Origin: JADJGC01 sp964576925
GTDB taxonomy: Bacteria > Zixibacteria > MSB-5A5 > CAIYYT01
NCBI GenBank assembly: GCA_964576925.1
Contig: CAZNWJ010000002.1
Coordinates: 372,001-436,000 of the forward strand
Direction of reading: 5' to 3'
DNA length: 64,000 nt
The notes under the pieces are model-generated. The model searched no databases, had not been told where the DNA came from, and saw only the letters and a program-made list of their open reading frames with translations. Every line of letters starts with the position of its first letter. Positions within the stretch are counted from its first letter, which is position 1. The position numbers were made by a program, and so were the translations under genes. Positions 35,583 to 42,953 of this stretch are shown piece after piece.

Positions 35583-36218
35583 GTGACAATGACTCAAACA
35601 TCCCGGTCGTGGGGCGGCTGCCTGGTACTTGCACTTGTGCTCTGGATGGCGAGCCTCTGCCCTGTAACCGCCTCTTCAATGACCCCGGCCGCGAGGGGAT
35701 CATCTTCGCAATTCCTTTCACTTCTTGCGCGCCCTGCCCCTCAATCCACCCTCTTCCTCATTTCCGAAATCAGTTTCCTCGCCCGCCTCGTGAACTCGCG
35801 CGAAACCACCGAAATCCTCTTCCACGACGGCAGACATATGTTTGGCGACGACTTCGGAATGATTGGTTGCGTTACCGCCGACCTGGGCCTTATGGTGAAT
35901 GTTTCCGGAAGATCGGCCTTTGGTTTCTCGGGATTCGTCGCCGCCGAGGAATTCCGCCATCGTGCCGGCGCTCGTCTGCGCTATCGTCTCTGGGATATCG
36001 GCGCAAGTTGTATCGAGATCACCGCCGGCCCGGCTTTTGACATCACAGAGCACTCATTTACTAAAGAACTCGACCGTCGCCAATGGATCGTCGGCAGCCT
36101 ATCTTTCTCACAGAGCCGCTTCGTGCACATCCTCTTCCGCGCCGAATCGCACTTACAGGACTACCCCCCCAAACGCCGTGTAACCGCAGCCTACGTCGGA
36201 CTAAAATTCGGATATTGA
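35583..36218 (+). CDS. Exported hypothetical protein, possible small beta-barrel
   Basis: 211 residues from GTG 35583 (ATG 35589 also possible). A signal peptide (GGCLVLALVLWMASLCPVTA) is followed by alternating hydrophobic stretches such as CVTADLGLMVNVSGRSAFGFSGFVAAEEF and RLRYRLWDIGASCIEITAGPAF. The protein ends in an aromatic residue (VGLKFGY), as outer-membrane barrels often do. No family is recognised. It follows the TPR gene closely and may act with it. Confidence 0.6.
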   Translation: MTMTQTSRSWGGCLVLALVLWMASLCPVTASSMTPAARGSSSQFLSLLARPAPQSTLFLISEISFLARLVNSRETTEILFHDGRHMFGDDFGMIGCVTADLGLMVNVSGRSAFGFSGFVAAEEFRHRAGARLRYRLWDIGASCIEITAGPAFDITEHSFTKELDRRQWIVGSLSFSQSRFVHILFRAESHLQDYPPKRRVTAAYVGLKFGY

Positions 36219-36252
36219 GTTTCTAAACGGCGTCCTTTCTGCCTATATTGTC

Positions 36253-36267
36253 ATCAGGAGTCCTGAT
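36253..36267. promoter_or_regulatory. 15-bp perfect palindrome at the metal-transporter promoter
   Basis: ATCAGGA-G-TCCTGAT is a perfect 7-1-7 inverted repeat placed directly after a TATATT (36244-36249) that may be the -10 box, and 17 bases before the ATG at 36285. That is where a repressor would sit to block transcription start. The repressor is unknown; a nickel- or metal-responsive one would fit the gene. Confidence 0.5.
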
Positions 36268-36284
36268 AGACATGAAGGTGCAAG

Positions 36285-36989
36285 ATGAACCCTGAACTGA
36301 CTTTGCTACTCGCAACTGCGGCTTCCATTGGCCTCGTCCATACGCTGATCGGCCCCGATCACTACCTGCCATTTATTGTCATGTCCAAAGCCCGCAATTG
36401 GTCGCTGGCCAAGACCGTCACGATTACTGTCGCTTGCGGTGTCGGCCATGTGGCTTCTTCCGTGGCCCTGGGCTTCGTGGGCGTTGCTGCCGGATTGGCC
36501 GTCGACAGCCTCGAATCGATCGAAGGGACCCGCGGCAGCCTCGCAGCCTGGGCGATGATCGCTTTCGGCATCGTCTATGCCGTCTGGGGACTGCATCGCG
36601 CCTACTCGCGTCGTTCACACACTCACTTGACCGGCGCACTGGCAGGCATCACCCACTCGCACGCTCACAACCAGGAAGCTCACGAGCATGATTCTCAGCG
36701 TCGCAAGAGCATTACCCCCTGGGTTCTGTTCACGGTCTTTGTGCTCGGCCCTTGCGAACCCCTGATTCCGATTCTCATGTATCCCGCAGCTCAGCACAAC
36801 TGGAGTGGGTTGATCGCCGTCACATCCGTATTTGCCGTTACGACGATCGGCACCATGACCGCCGTCGTGATCGCCGCGACCTATGGATTCAAATTCGTGA
36901 AACTCGGAAAGATGGAACGCTTCTCGCACGCCCTTGCCGGCGGAACGATCGCCCTGAGCGGCATGGCTATTCAATTCCTGGGGTTGTAA
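36285..36989 (+). CDS. Polytopic membrane protein, UreH/NicO-like metal transporter
   Basis: 234 residues with about six membrane helices. The first carries HTLIGPDHYLPFIVMSKARNW, an HxxxGPDH motif seen in UreH/NicO-type nickel and cobalt transporters. A His-rich cytoplasmic loop (HTHLTGALAGITHSHAHNQEAHEHD, about 108-132) could bind metal. The gene would fit nickel supply for the [NiFe] hydrogenase at 25300, but it is 9 kb away and the link is only a suggestion. It overlaps the next gene as TAATG. Confidence 0.75.
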   Translation: MNPELTLLLATAASIGLVHTLIGPDHYLPFIVMSKARNWSLAKTVTITVACGVGHVASSVALGFVGVAAGLAVDSLESIEGTRGSLAAWAMIAFGIVYAVWGLHRAYSRRSHTHLTGALAGITHSHAHNQEAHEHDSQRRKSITPWVLFTVFVLGPCEPLIPILMYPAAQHNWSGLIAVTSVFAVTTIGTMTAVVIAATYGFKFVKLGKMERFSHALAGGTIALSGMAIQFLGL

Positions 36990-37525
36990 TGAACTCTTCA
37001 TCGCCAAACCAAAGCGTCAAGTACTCCCGGCGGGGTCACCCCATCGTAAAGTTTGAGCGCTTACGCTTCGAGTACGCCCTCGAGATCATCGCACTGATCG
37101 GCCTGATCTACGGACTCTACCAATTGGCCCTCTCCTATTCAAGTCTTCCTGATCAACTGCCATCCCACTATGGAGCCTCGGGGAAACCCGATGACACCGG
37201 CCCCAAGTCGCTGCTCTTCATGCTCGCCGGTGTGAGCCTGGCTATCTACGTCACCTTCACTGTGTTGGTGCGCTTCCCCTGGCATTTCAATTATCCCTGG
37301 AAAATTACCGAAAAGAATGCCGTCGCCCAGTACCGCATCGCCAGTGCTCTCCTGACCACGCTCAAGACGATTATCGTCTGGATGATCACCTGGATCATGG
37401 TCGGCACGATCAACATCGGCCTCGGCACAGCCGCCAACCTCCCCGAAGCGGGTCTCTATGCCTTCCTCGCGCTCACCGCACTGACTGTAATCTTCTACTT
37501 CGTCTTCGCATTTCGAGCGCGCTAA
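36989..37525 (+). CDS. DUF1648-domain membrane protein
   Basis: 178 residues from ATG 36989, overlapping the previous stop codon. Four hydrophobic helices are predicted (about 32-48, 75-95, 122-142 and 152-172). LYQLALSYSSLPDQLPSHYGASGKPD after the first helix is the DUF1648 signature, also found at the start of SdpI-like immunity proteins. No function is proven for the stand-alone form. Translational coupling to the transporter suggests the pair is made together. Confidence 0.8.
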   Translation: MNSSSPNQSVKYSRRGHPIVKFERLRFEYALEIIALIGLIYGLYQLALSYSSLPDQLPSHYGASGKPDDTGPKSLLFMLAGVSLAIYVTFTVLVRFPWHFNYPWKITEKNAVAQYRIASALLTTLKTIIVWMITWIMVGTINIGLGTAANLPEAGLYAFLALTALTVIFYFVFAFRAR

Positions 37526-37576
37526 ACTCCGGTGCGACGGCCAACGTTAGCACAACAAGCACCTTCAGCGGCAGTT

Positions 37577-37656
37577 GCGGCAGTTCTTGATTTTGCGCGC
37601 TTACCCGGAAGCTTCTGATACTTGCTAACTCTCAGCGCAAAATTGTGAACTGCCGC
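37577..37656. repeat. 80-bp palindromic intergenic element, copy 3
   Basis: Left arm GCGGCAGTTC TTG ATTTTGC..., right arm (37635-37656) GCGCAAAATTGTGAACTGCC plus GC. Compared with copies 1 and 2, C has become T in the left arm and the paired G has become A in the right arm, so pairing is kept. It lies between convergent genes, seven bases from the mutY stop codon. Confidence 0.87.
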
Positions 37657-37662
37657 GCTTAA

Positions 37663-38796
37663 TCATCGCTTTGAAGTTCGTTTATGCCGCAACCTCTCCC
37701 CTTTCCCGATCATACCAACAACTCCCCGAAGCTCTTTAAGAATCTTCCGGTCAATGCTCGGCAGCGGCAAATCTTCAATCCGAGACAGCGAATACCACTC
37801 AAGATCGCCCGGCGATACCGCCCCATTTGAAATTTTCAGCACGAGCGGTCGCAGGCGGTCTCGGTAGCGCGTGTAGAAATGGTCCCTCGCACTCAAGCGG
37901 TGAACGATTTTCGCCGGTCGACCAAGATTGCCTTTCGCCCATGCGGCAATAGCTGCATTCTCGTCCGCCGTCGCCGGAAGCCGGGGAAACGACCACATCT
38001 GCCTGAACCTGCCACCGGTCGACTTTTCAAGCAGCAACTCCCCGCCGGCATAAACAATCAGCACCAGTGATTCTTTGAGGATTTTCGCCAGCGCCCGCGC
38101 CCGCCCCTGGCCCGGGTCAATGCCGCAGGCAAACGCGCGGCACATCGACTTGAGCGGACACTGCTCGCACAGAGGATTTCTCGGACGGCACAGCGTCTGC
38201 CCCAGCTCCATCAGCGCCTCGTTAAACGCTCCCGGTCGCCGCACTGATATCGCGGCATTCAAAAACTTGCGCAGGTACTCGTCATCCCTGTCGTCTGGCT
38301 TGCCGAACTTTAGCAACCGTCCGACGACCCGGCGTACGTTGGCGTCAATCACCGCGTACGGCCGGCCGAAAGCGATACTCGCGATCGCTGCAGCTGTGTA
38401 AGCACCCACGCCGGGCAATCTCAGCAATGCATCATAGTCGTCAGGAATCTTGCCCCCTTGTTGCGCCACGATCGCCTGCGCGGCGCGGTGCGCGTTGCGG
38501 GCTCGCGAATAATAGCCCAGTCCCTCCCAGGCGCGCAGGACCTGAGTCTCTGTAGCCGCAGCAAGAGCGCGCACATCAGGAAACTGCGCCAGCCACCGCT
38601 GAAAGTAAGGAACAACCGCCGTCGTCACCGTCTGCTGCAACATGATTTCCGAGATCCAGACCGTATACGGTGTCGGATTATCGCGCCAGGGATACGACTT
38701 GCGCTGCCGGGAAAACCACCTCAGCAATCGCCGCCGAAAATCCTGGTGCTTGAATTTCATGCCGCTTTGCGAACGGGGACTCATTTGGGGACTCAT
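37663..38796 (-). CDS. mutY: A/G-specific adenine DNA glycosylase
   Basis: 377 residues from the first ATG; ATG at 38760 (residue 13) is an alternative. It removes adenine mispaired with 8-oxoguanine. Visible features are the catalytic Glu in WISEIMLQQT (E50), the helix-hairpin-helix LPGVGAYTAAAI (127-138), the catalytic Asp in VIDANVRRV (D151), and the [4Fe-4S] loop C203-x6-C210-x2-C213-x5-C219. A NUDIX-like C-terminal domain occupies about 245-350. It is divergent from the ZIP gene. Confidence 0.95.
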   Translation of the reverse strand: MSPQMSPRSQSGMKFKHQDFRRRLLRWFSRQRKSYPWRDNPTPYTVWISEIMLQQTVTTAVVPYFQRWLAQFPDVRALAAATETQVLRAWEGLGYYSRARNAHRAAQAIVAQQGGKIPDDYDALLRLPGVGAYTAAAIASIAFGRPYAVIDANVRRVVGRLLKFGKPDDRDDEYLRKFLNAAISVRRPGAFNEALMELGQTLCRPRNPLCEQCPLKSMCRAFACGIDPGQGRARALAKILKESLVLIVYAGGELLLEKSTGGRFRQMWSFPRLPATADENAAIAAWAKGNLGRPAKIVHRLSARDHFYTRYRDRLRPLVLKISNGAVSPGDLEWYSLSRIEDLPLPSIDRKILKELRGVVGMIGKGERLRHKRTSKR

Positions 38797-38920
38797 TTAC
38801 GGGTGTTACTTCCGAAAGATCAGTGGCGTTTGTGCTTGACCCGGCTTCCTCCTCAATATACACTGCCGGAGCGATTGACAAAATCTGGGAAGTATCTTCG
38901 CGACCGAATCAGGATTCGTA

Positions 38921-39676
38921 TTGGAAATCTGGCTTTACACCGTCTTAAGCGTCATCGTCGTGAGTCTGATCTCTCAGGTGGGATTGTTCACGCTCTCTCT
39001 CTCGCCGGAACGCTTGCAGAAAATCACGCTCTATTTGGTTGCCTTCGCGGTCGGCGGGCTCTTCGGTAATAGCTTTATCCACCTCTTGCCCGAGGCCTTC
39101 CACCACAACGAGTCGCCGCTGACCACTTCATTGCTGATCGTCGTTGGCATTCTGATCTTCTTTGTGCTCGAGAAATTCTTGCGCTGGCGGCATTGTCACG
39201 TGACCGCCCACCGTCACCACCCGGTCGCAACTCTCAACTTGGTTTCCGATGCGCTGCACAATTTGATTGATGGTGTTCTCATTGCTTCAACTTTCAGCGT
39301 GAGTATTCCCCTCGGCATCACCACCACCATCGCCATCATTCTCCACGAAATCCCCCAGGAAATGGGCGACTTTGGCGTGCTCGTTCATTCCGGGATGTCG
39401 ATCCGCCGCGCCCTGATATTCAATTTCCTCTCGGCCTCGGTAGCCATGATCGGCGCCGTGGCCGTGCTTATCGTTGGCCCGAATATCGAACAGGTGATCG
39501 AGGCGATGATTCCGGTAACGGCCGGCGGCTTCCTCTACATCGCCGGCTCGGACCTGATCCCCGAGCTGCAACACGACGTCAAGCTCTCCAATTCGCTGGG
39601 GCAGTTCATCTGCATAATCTTTGGCGTTCTCGTTATGGCCGCCTTGGCCGTCTTCTCCGGCGGCCACGCCCACTGA
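38921..39676 (+). CDS. ZIP-family metal transporter
   Basis: 251 residues from a TTG start six bases after AGGA. Eight membrane helices are predicted. The metal-site helices are clear: SDALHNLIDGVLIAS (helix 4, HN..D) and IAIILHEIPQEMGDFGVLVHSG (helix 5, HEIPQE). A His-rich loop (HCHVTAHRHH) precedes helix 4. ZIP proteins bring Zn2+ or other divalent metals into the cytoplasm. The window thus holds zinc entry (here) and zinc export (3471) genes, under separate control. Confidence 0.9.
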   Translation: MEIWLYTVLSVIVVSLISQVGLFTLSLSPERLQKITLYLVAFAVGGLFGNSFIHLLPEAFHHNESPLTTSLLIVVGILIFFVLEKFLRWRHCHVTAHRHHPVATLNLVSDALHNLIDGVLIASTFSVSIPLGITTTIAIILHEIPQEMGDFGVLVHSGMSIRRALIFNFLSASVAMIGAVAVLIVGPNIEQVIEAMIPVTAGGFLYIAGSDLIPELQHDVKLSNSLGQFICIIFGVLVMAALAVFSGGHAH

Positions 39677-40222
39677 TCACTCGTCCCGTTTATCCTGATT
39701 CGGCAGAGATTCGCTCCGCTTCTTCATCTCTTTAACCGCCAGTTCATAGAGACTTTCAAGACCAAGGTGTTTGCGGAGCGAACTCATCTGCCCGACGTGA
39801 TAAGACTCGTGCATCGCCATGAACGAAATCCCCGCCAGCACAGACTGCTCTTTCGTCGGGAACTTAACCGGCGATGGCGCAAGCAGTCCGGACTCATCCA
39901 AAGCTGAGAGATTCTTCATTACCGTCGGCGCCGTCGTCTCCCAAAAGTCCTTCAACTCGCTAAGCGGCGGAATTCTCCAGCCGCCAAGACTCCCGATCGA
40001 CTTGTCGAAATTCTCACCCCAGGGACTCGTTATCTCCTGACCGCAAAGTGTGCTGATGTAGGCCCGGTTGACGGCAATGTGCCCCAACAGCCACGTCAGG
40101 CAGTTCGTGCCCGGGCGTAGCTGCTTGTGGGCAAGGTCTTCCGACAGGTCGGTGAACGCCAGCCTGTACATGAAGTCATTCACACCGAGGATCTCACTGA
40201 TCGGTTTGACAGCTATGTGCAT
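39677..40222 (-). CDS. DinB-family protein
   Basis: 181 residues of a four-helix bundle. The expected metal-binding His residues are seen in helix 2 (LTWLLGHIAVNRAYI) and helix 4 (MAMHESYHVGQMSSLRKHLG, HxxxH). DinB/YfiT-like proteins include thiol-dependent transferases (for bacillithiol or mycothiol), but most have no known activity. The gene stop directly abuts the ZIP stop on the opposite strand, so the two are convergent with no spacer. Confidence 0.87.
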   Translation of the reverse strand: MHIAVKPISEILGVNDFMYRLAFTDLSEDLAHKQLRPGTNCLTWLLGHIAVNRAYISTLCGQEITSPWGENFDKSIGSLGGWRIPPLSELKDFWETTAPTVMKNLSALDESGLLAPSPVKFPTKEQSVLAGISFMAMHESYHVGQMSSLRKHLGLESLYELAVKEMKKRSESLPNQDKRDE

Positions 40223-40807
40223 GTATCTTCTCCTTGTTTGGTCTAAGTGACAGACGAAGAACTCCTGCCAAAGTTAGACGAACTCTCCGCGAAATAAATC
40301 ACATTTCGCCTTTGAGACTCTCGCGGCTTTCTGCCACACCGAGAGACTTGACTGGAATTCGACTGCCATGAAAACGAGAACAGCGGCTTGCGCCGCTGTC
40401 CTCTGATGGGATGATTGGAATGTATCAAGTCAATACCTGTCGCCAGGTCATTGGCTTCGGATCGACTACACTAGCTAAGGCTACGACGGCGCAACTCCCT
40501 TGCCAAGTTTCTCATAGCTCTTATGCGAGAACCGGTTACGCGCCCCGTCTTGGTGTTAAGTCTCCCACAAACCCGCAACTTTGTCTTCGATTCCGACACT
40601 CCCTTCCGTGAGAAGTCGTAACTCAATGTCGCAGAATATCAAAATCAGAAAGTTGTGTGTCAGGGTCGCCGACACTTCAAAATTAGATGAATCTGGTCTA
40701 ACTTTGAGACAGCCAGCGCTTTACCTCAAACCCTATTCATTGACAACTCTTATCTATTTACATACATTCGCAGTCAACTAAGGCTCACTTTCAGGGAGGA
40801 AGATAGA
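40223..40807. other. 585-base intergenic region with a hairpin and the fabL promoter
   Basis: No credible gene is seen on either strand. ACAGCGGC-TTGC-GCCGCTGT (40380-40399) is a perfect 8-bp hairpin; its minus-strand side is followed by a T-rich run (TTCTCGTTTT). The rest (40400-40735) is unremarkable. TTGACA (40740-40745), 17 bases, then TACATT (40763-40768) is a strong promoter candidate for the next gene, whose ribosome-binding site GGAGGA is at 40795-40800. Confidence 0.65.
40740..40768 (+). promoter_or_regulatory. Sigma-70-type promoter of fabL
   Basis: The -35 box TTGACA is a full consensus match; a 17-base spacer leads to TACATT, four of six matches to TATAAT. The distance to the TTG start at 40808 leaves about 33 bases of leader, including GGAGGA. 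Confidence 0.7.
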
Positions 40808-41557
40808 TTGGAAAGTCTGAAGGGAAAGGTCGCTCTCGTCACCGGCGGAACCAAGGGAATCGGGAAAGCGGTTGCCTTGCGTCTCGCTCGCGCAGGCGCG
40901 GATGTTGCCGTCAACTACTTCCGCAGCCGTGACGCCGCCGATGCCATGGTCACCGAACTCAAGAGCCTCGGCTCCGATGCCATTGCCATCCGCTCCAATG
41001 TCGGTAAACATGAGTTGCTCCATCGAATCTTCGAGGAAGTCAAACAGAAGTATGGCCGGCTCGACATCCTGATTTCCAACGCCGCCCTGGGAATCTACAC
41101 CGAAGCCTTGAAGATCGACGACAAGGCCTGGGACCTCTCGATGCATACCAACGCCCAGGCCGCTCTGCTCTGTGTGCAACACGCCATCGATATGATGCCC
41201 GACGGCTCGCGTATCGTGACGCTCTCTTCCTTGGGATCACACCGCTACATCGACGGCTACTCGGCGATCGGCGTCTCCAAGGCGGCCTTGGAGTGCTTGA
41301 CCAAGTACCTCGCTTATGAACTGGCGCCGCGTCGCATCAATGTGAATTGCGTGTCCGGTGGCTTCATCGATACCGACGCCCTGAAAATCTTCCCCTCGTA
41401 CGAACTGATGTTCAAAGAAGTCGTTCGCCGCACTCCTTTCGGACGGGTCGGAACTCCCGATGAGGTCGCCGGTGTCGTGGCATTCCTCTGCACCGAGGAT
41501 GCCCGCTGGATCACGGGGCAAACCATAATCGTTGACGGCGGCTACTCGCTCGCTTGA
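40808..41557 (+). CDS. fabL: Enoyl-[acyl-carrier-protein] reductase, FabL type
   Basis: 249 residues from a TTG start behind GGAGGA. It is a short-chain dehydrogenase with TGGTKGIGKA (12-21) for NADPH. The active site is Y151-x6-K158 (GYSAIGVSKAALE), the YX6K spacing of enoyl-ACP reductases rather than the YX3K of FabG ketoreductases. SSLGSHRYIDGYSAIGVSKAALE and SGGFIDTDALKIFP closely follow Bacillus FabL. It should perform the last reduction in fatty-acid elongation. It stands apart from other fab genes, with its own promoter. Confidence 0.87.
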   Translation: MESLKGKVALVTGGTKGIGKAVALRLARAGADVAVNYFRSRDAADAMVTELKSLGSDAIAIRSNVGKHELLHRIFEEVKQKYGRLDILISNAALGIYTEALKIDDKAWDLSMHTNAQAALLCVQHAIDMMPDGSRIVTLSSLGSHRYIDGYSAIGVSKAALECLTKYLAYELAPRRINVNCVSGGFIDTDALKIFPSYELMFKEVVRRTPFGRVGTPDEVAGVVAFLCTEDARWITGQTIIVDGGYSLA

Positions 41558-41619
41558 ACATCCCGTCTCTTCCTTAGCTTCGGGCTCATGCGAATTGAGC
41601 GCGAGTCCGAGAAATCGTT

Positions 41620-41700
41620 GCGTCGGTTCTTGATTTCGCGCCGTCTCCCCCGAATCCGCCGATCTCACAGAGTTTTCGAAGCGAAATTGTGAACAAACGC
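41620..41700. repeat. 80-bp palindromic intergenic element, copy 4 (divergent)
   Basis: 81 bases. Left arm GCGTCGGTTC TTG ATTTCGC..., right arm (41679-41700) ending GAACAAACGC. The fourth base pair has changed from G-C to T-A on both arms, so it still pairs, while two neighbouring pairs are lost. It lies between two genes of the same direction. Confidence 0.75.
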
Positions 41701-41780
41701 CCTATAATCTCGCACAAAGCGCATTTCTGCCATTAGCTAAGCAGTCCCAATGCTTGTACAACCCGTATGACAAGGACTAA

Positions 41781-42839
41781 TTGTTAATGCCCAGGATTTC
41801 CGCCGTCGCCAAGGCTTTACCTCCCTTTAAGTTAACGCAGGATCAGATTCGCGAGTTCGTTCGCATCCAGTTTTCTGAGTCCGCACTCCCGATCGACCGC
41901 CTGATCGAGGTCTTCGAAAATGCTGAGATCGACGAACGCTACTTCTCTGTCCCGATTGATTGGTATCGAACGAAACGAAGCTTCGAAGAAAAGAACCAGA
42001 CATATATCGATTCAAGCCGCTCACTAGGTCAGATTTGCGCGACTTGTTGCCTCCAAAATTCAGGGGTCATTCCTTCAGAAATTGATTACATAATCTTCGT
42101 CTCGACGACAGGACTCGCCACCCCTTCCATGGATGCCAGACTAATCAACCTCTTGGGACTAAGACCAGACGTTCGTCGCACACCGATCTGGGGCCTCGGC
42201 TGTGCCGGAGGGGCAGCCGGACTCTCGCACGCTTACCACTATCTTGTCGGGCATCCTCGCGATCGCGTACTCCTTGTCGCCGTTGAACTTTGCGGTCTGA
42301 CCTTCCAGCAAAACGACTTCACCAAAAGCAATTTCGTCGCAACGGCTCTCTTCGGCGAAGGGGCCGCTGCCGTGCTAATCGACGGGGACGAGGTCGATTC
42401 GCATGGACTCGAAATTCTCGATACCGGAAGCACCTTCTGGCCTAACTCATTGGATATCATGGGCTGGAACCTAATGAACTCAGGCCTTCAAGTGGTTTTT
42501 GCCCAGAGCATACCTCACATAGTGGAGAAGCGTGCCCTGGCCAATCTCACCGAATTTCTCGCCCGGAGCGATATGTCACTCAAAGACATCCGCCATTTTA
42601 TCCTCCATCCGGGCGGCGCTAAGGTCATCGACGCTTATCAAAAAGCCCTCTCTCTCCATTCCGAACAGCTCGATATCTGCCGACAATCGCTGCGCAACTA
42701 CGGCAATATGTCCGCCGTTTCCGTGCTCTTTGTGCTCGAACAATACTTATCCCAAATCCGTCTTGGTTCTGGCGAGCTGGGAGTTATTAGCGCCCTCGGC
42801 CCCGGTTTCTGCGCCGAGAACTTGCTTGTGCGCTTCTAG
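41781..42839 (+). CDS. Type III polyketide synthase (chalcone synthase-like)
   Basis: 352 residues from TTG 41781 (five bases after AAGGA) or 350 from ATG 41787. The catalytic triad is in place: C141 (IWGLGCAGGAAGLS), H276 (ILHPGGAKVID) and N309 (LRNYGNMSAVS). The fold is a double thiolase. Such enzymes extend an acyl-CoA or acyl-ACP starter with malonyl units to make alkylpyrones, alkylresorcinols or acylphloroglucinols. A methyltransferase or oxidoreductase partner is not next to it. fabL upstream and a membrane glycosyltransferase downstream may or may not be related. The product cannot be predicted. Confidence 0.9.
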   Translation: MLMPRISAVAKALPPFKLTQDQIREFVRIQFSESALPIDRLIEVFENAEIDERYFSVPIDWYRTKRSFEEKNQTYIDSSRSLGQICATCCLQNSGVIPSEIDYIIFVSTTGLATPSMDARLINLLGLRPDVRRTPIWGLGCAGGAAGLSHAYHYLVGHPRDRVLLVAVELCGLTFQQNDFTKSNFVATALFGEGAAAVLIDGDEVDSHGLEILDTGSTFWPNSLDIMGWNLMNSGLQVVFAQSIPHIVEKRALANLTEFLARSDMSLKDIRHFILHPGGAKVIDAYQKALSLHSEQLDICRQSLRNYGNMSAVSVLFVLEQYLSQIRLGSGELGVISALGPGFCAENLLVRF

Positions 42840-42953
42840 TCGCCTATAATCAACAAGTGACTTCGGTCACCGAGCTACTTCACCATGGGCAAAGTATGGC
42901 GCCCCGGGTGCCGATCTTTGTTTGGGGCGGCCGGTACCACCGCCCGGAGAGAA

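Noticed and set aside
40411..40781. Two short plus-strand ORFs of 66 codons before fabL
   Set aside because: No ribosome-binding sites, unusual composition, and the second overlaps the strong fabL promoter; no protein-like features.
11141..41700. The 80-bp palindromes as integron attC sites
   Set aside because: attC sites begin RYYYAAC and end GTTRRRY; these elements begin GCGGCAGTTC and end GAACTGCCGC, and no gene cassettes or integrase are present.
11141..41700. The 80-bp palindromes as ordinary terminators
   Set aside because: There is no T run, and one copy lies between divergent genes where no transcript needs to end.
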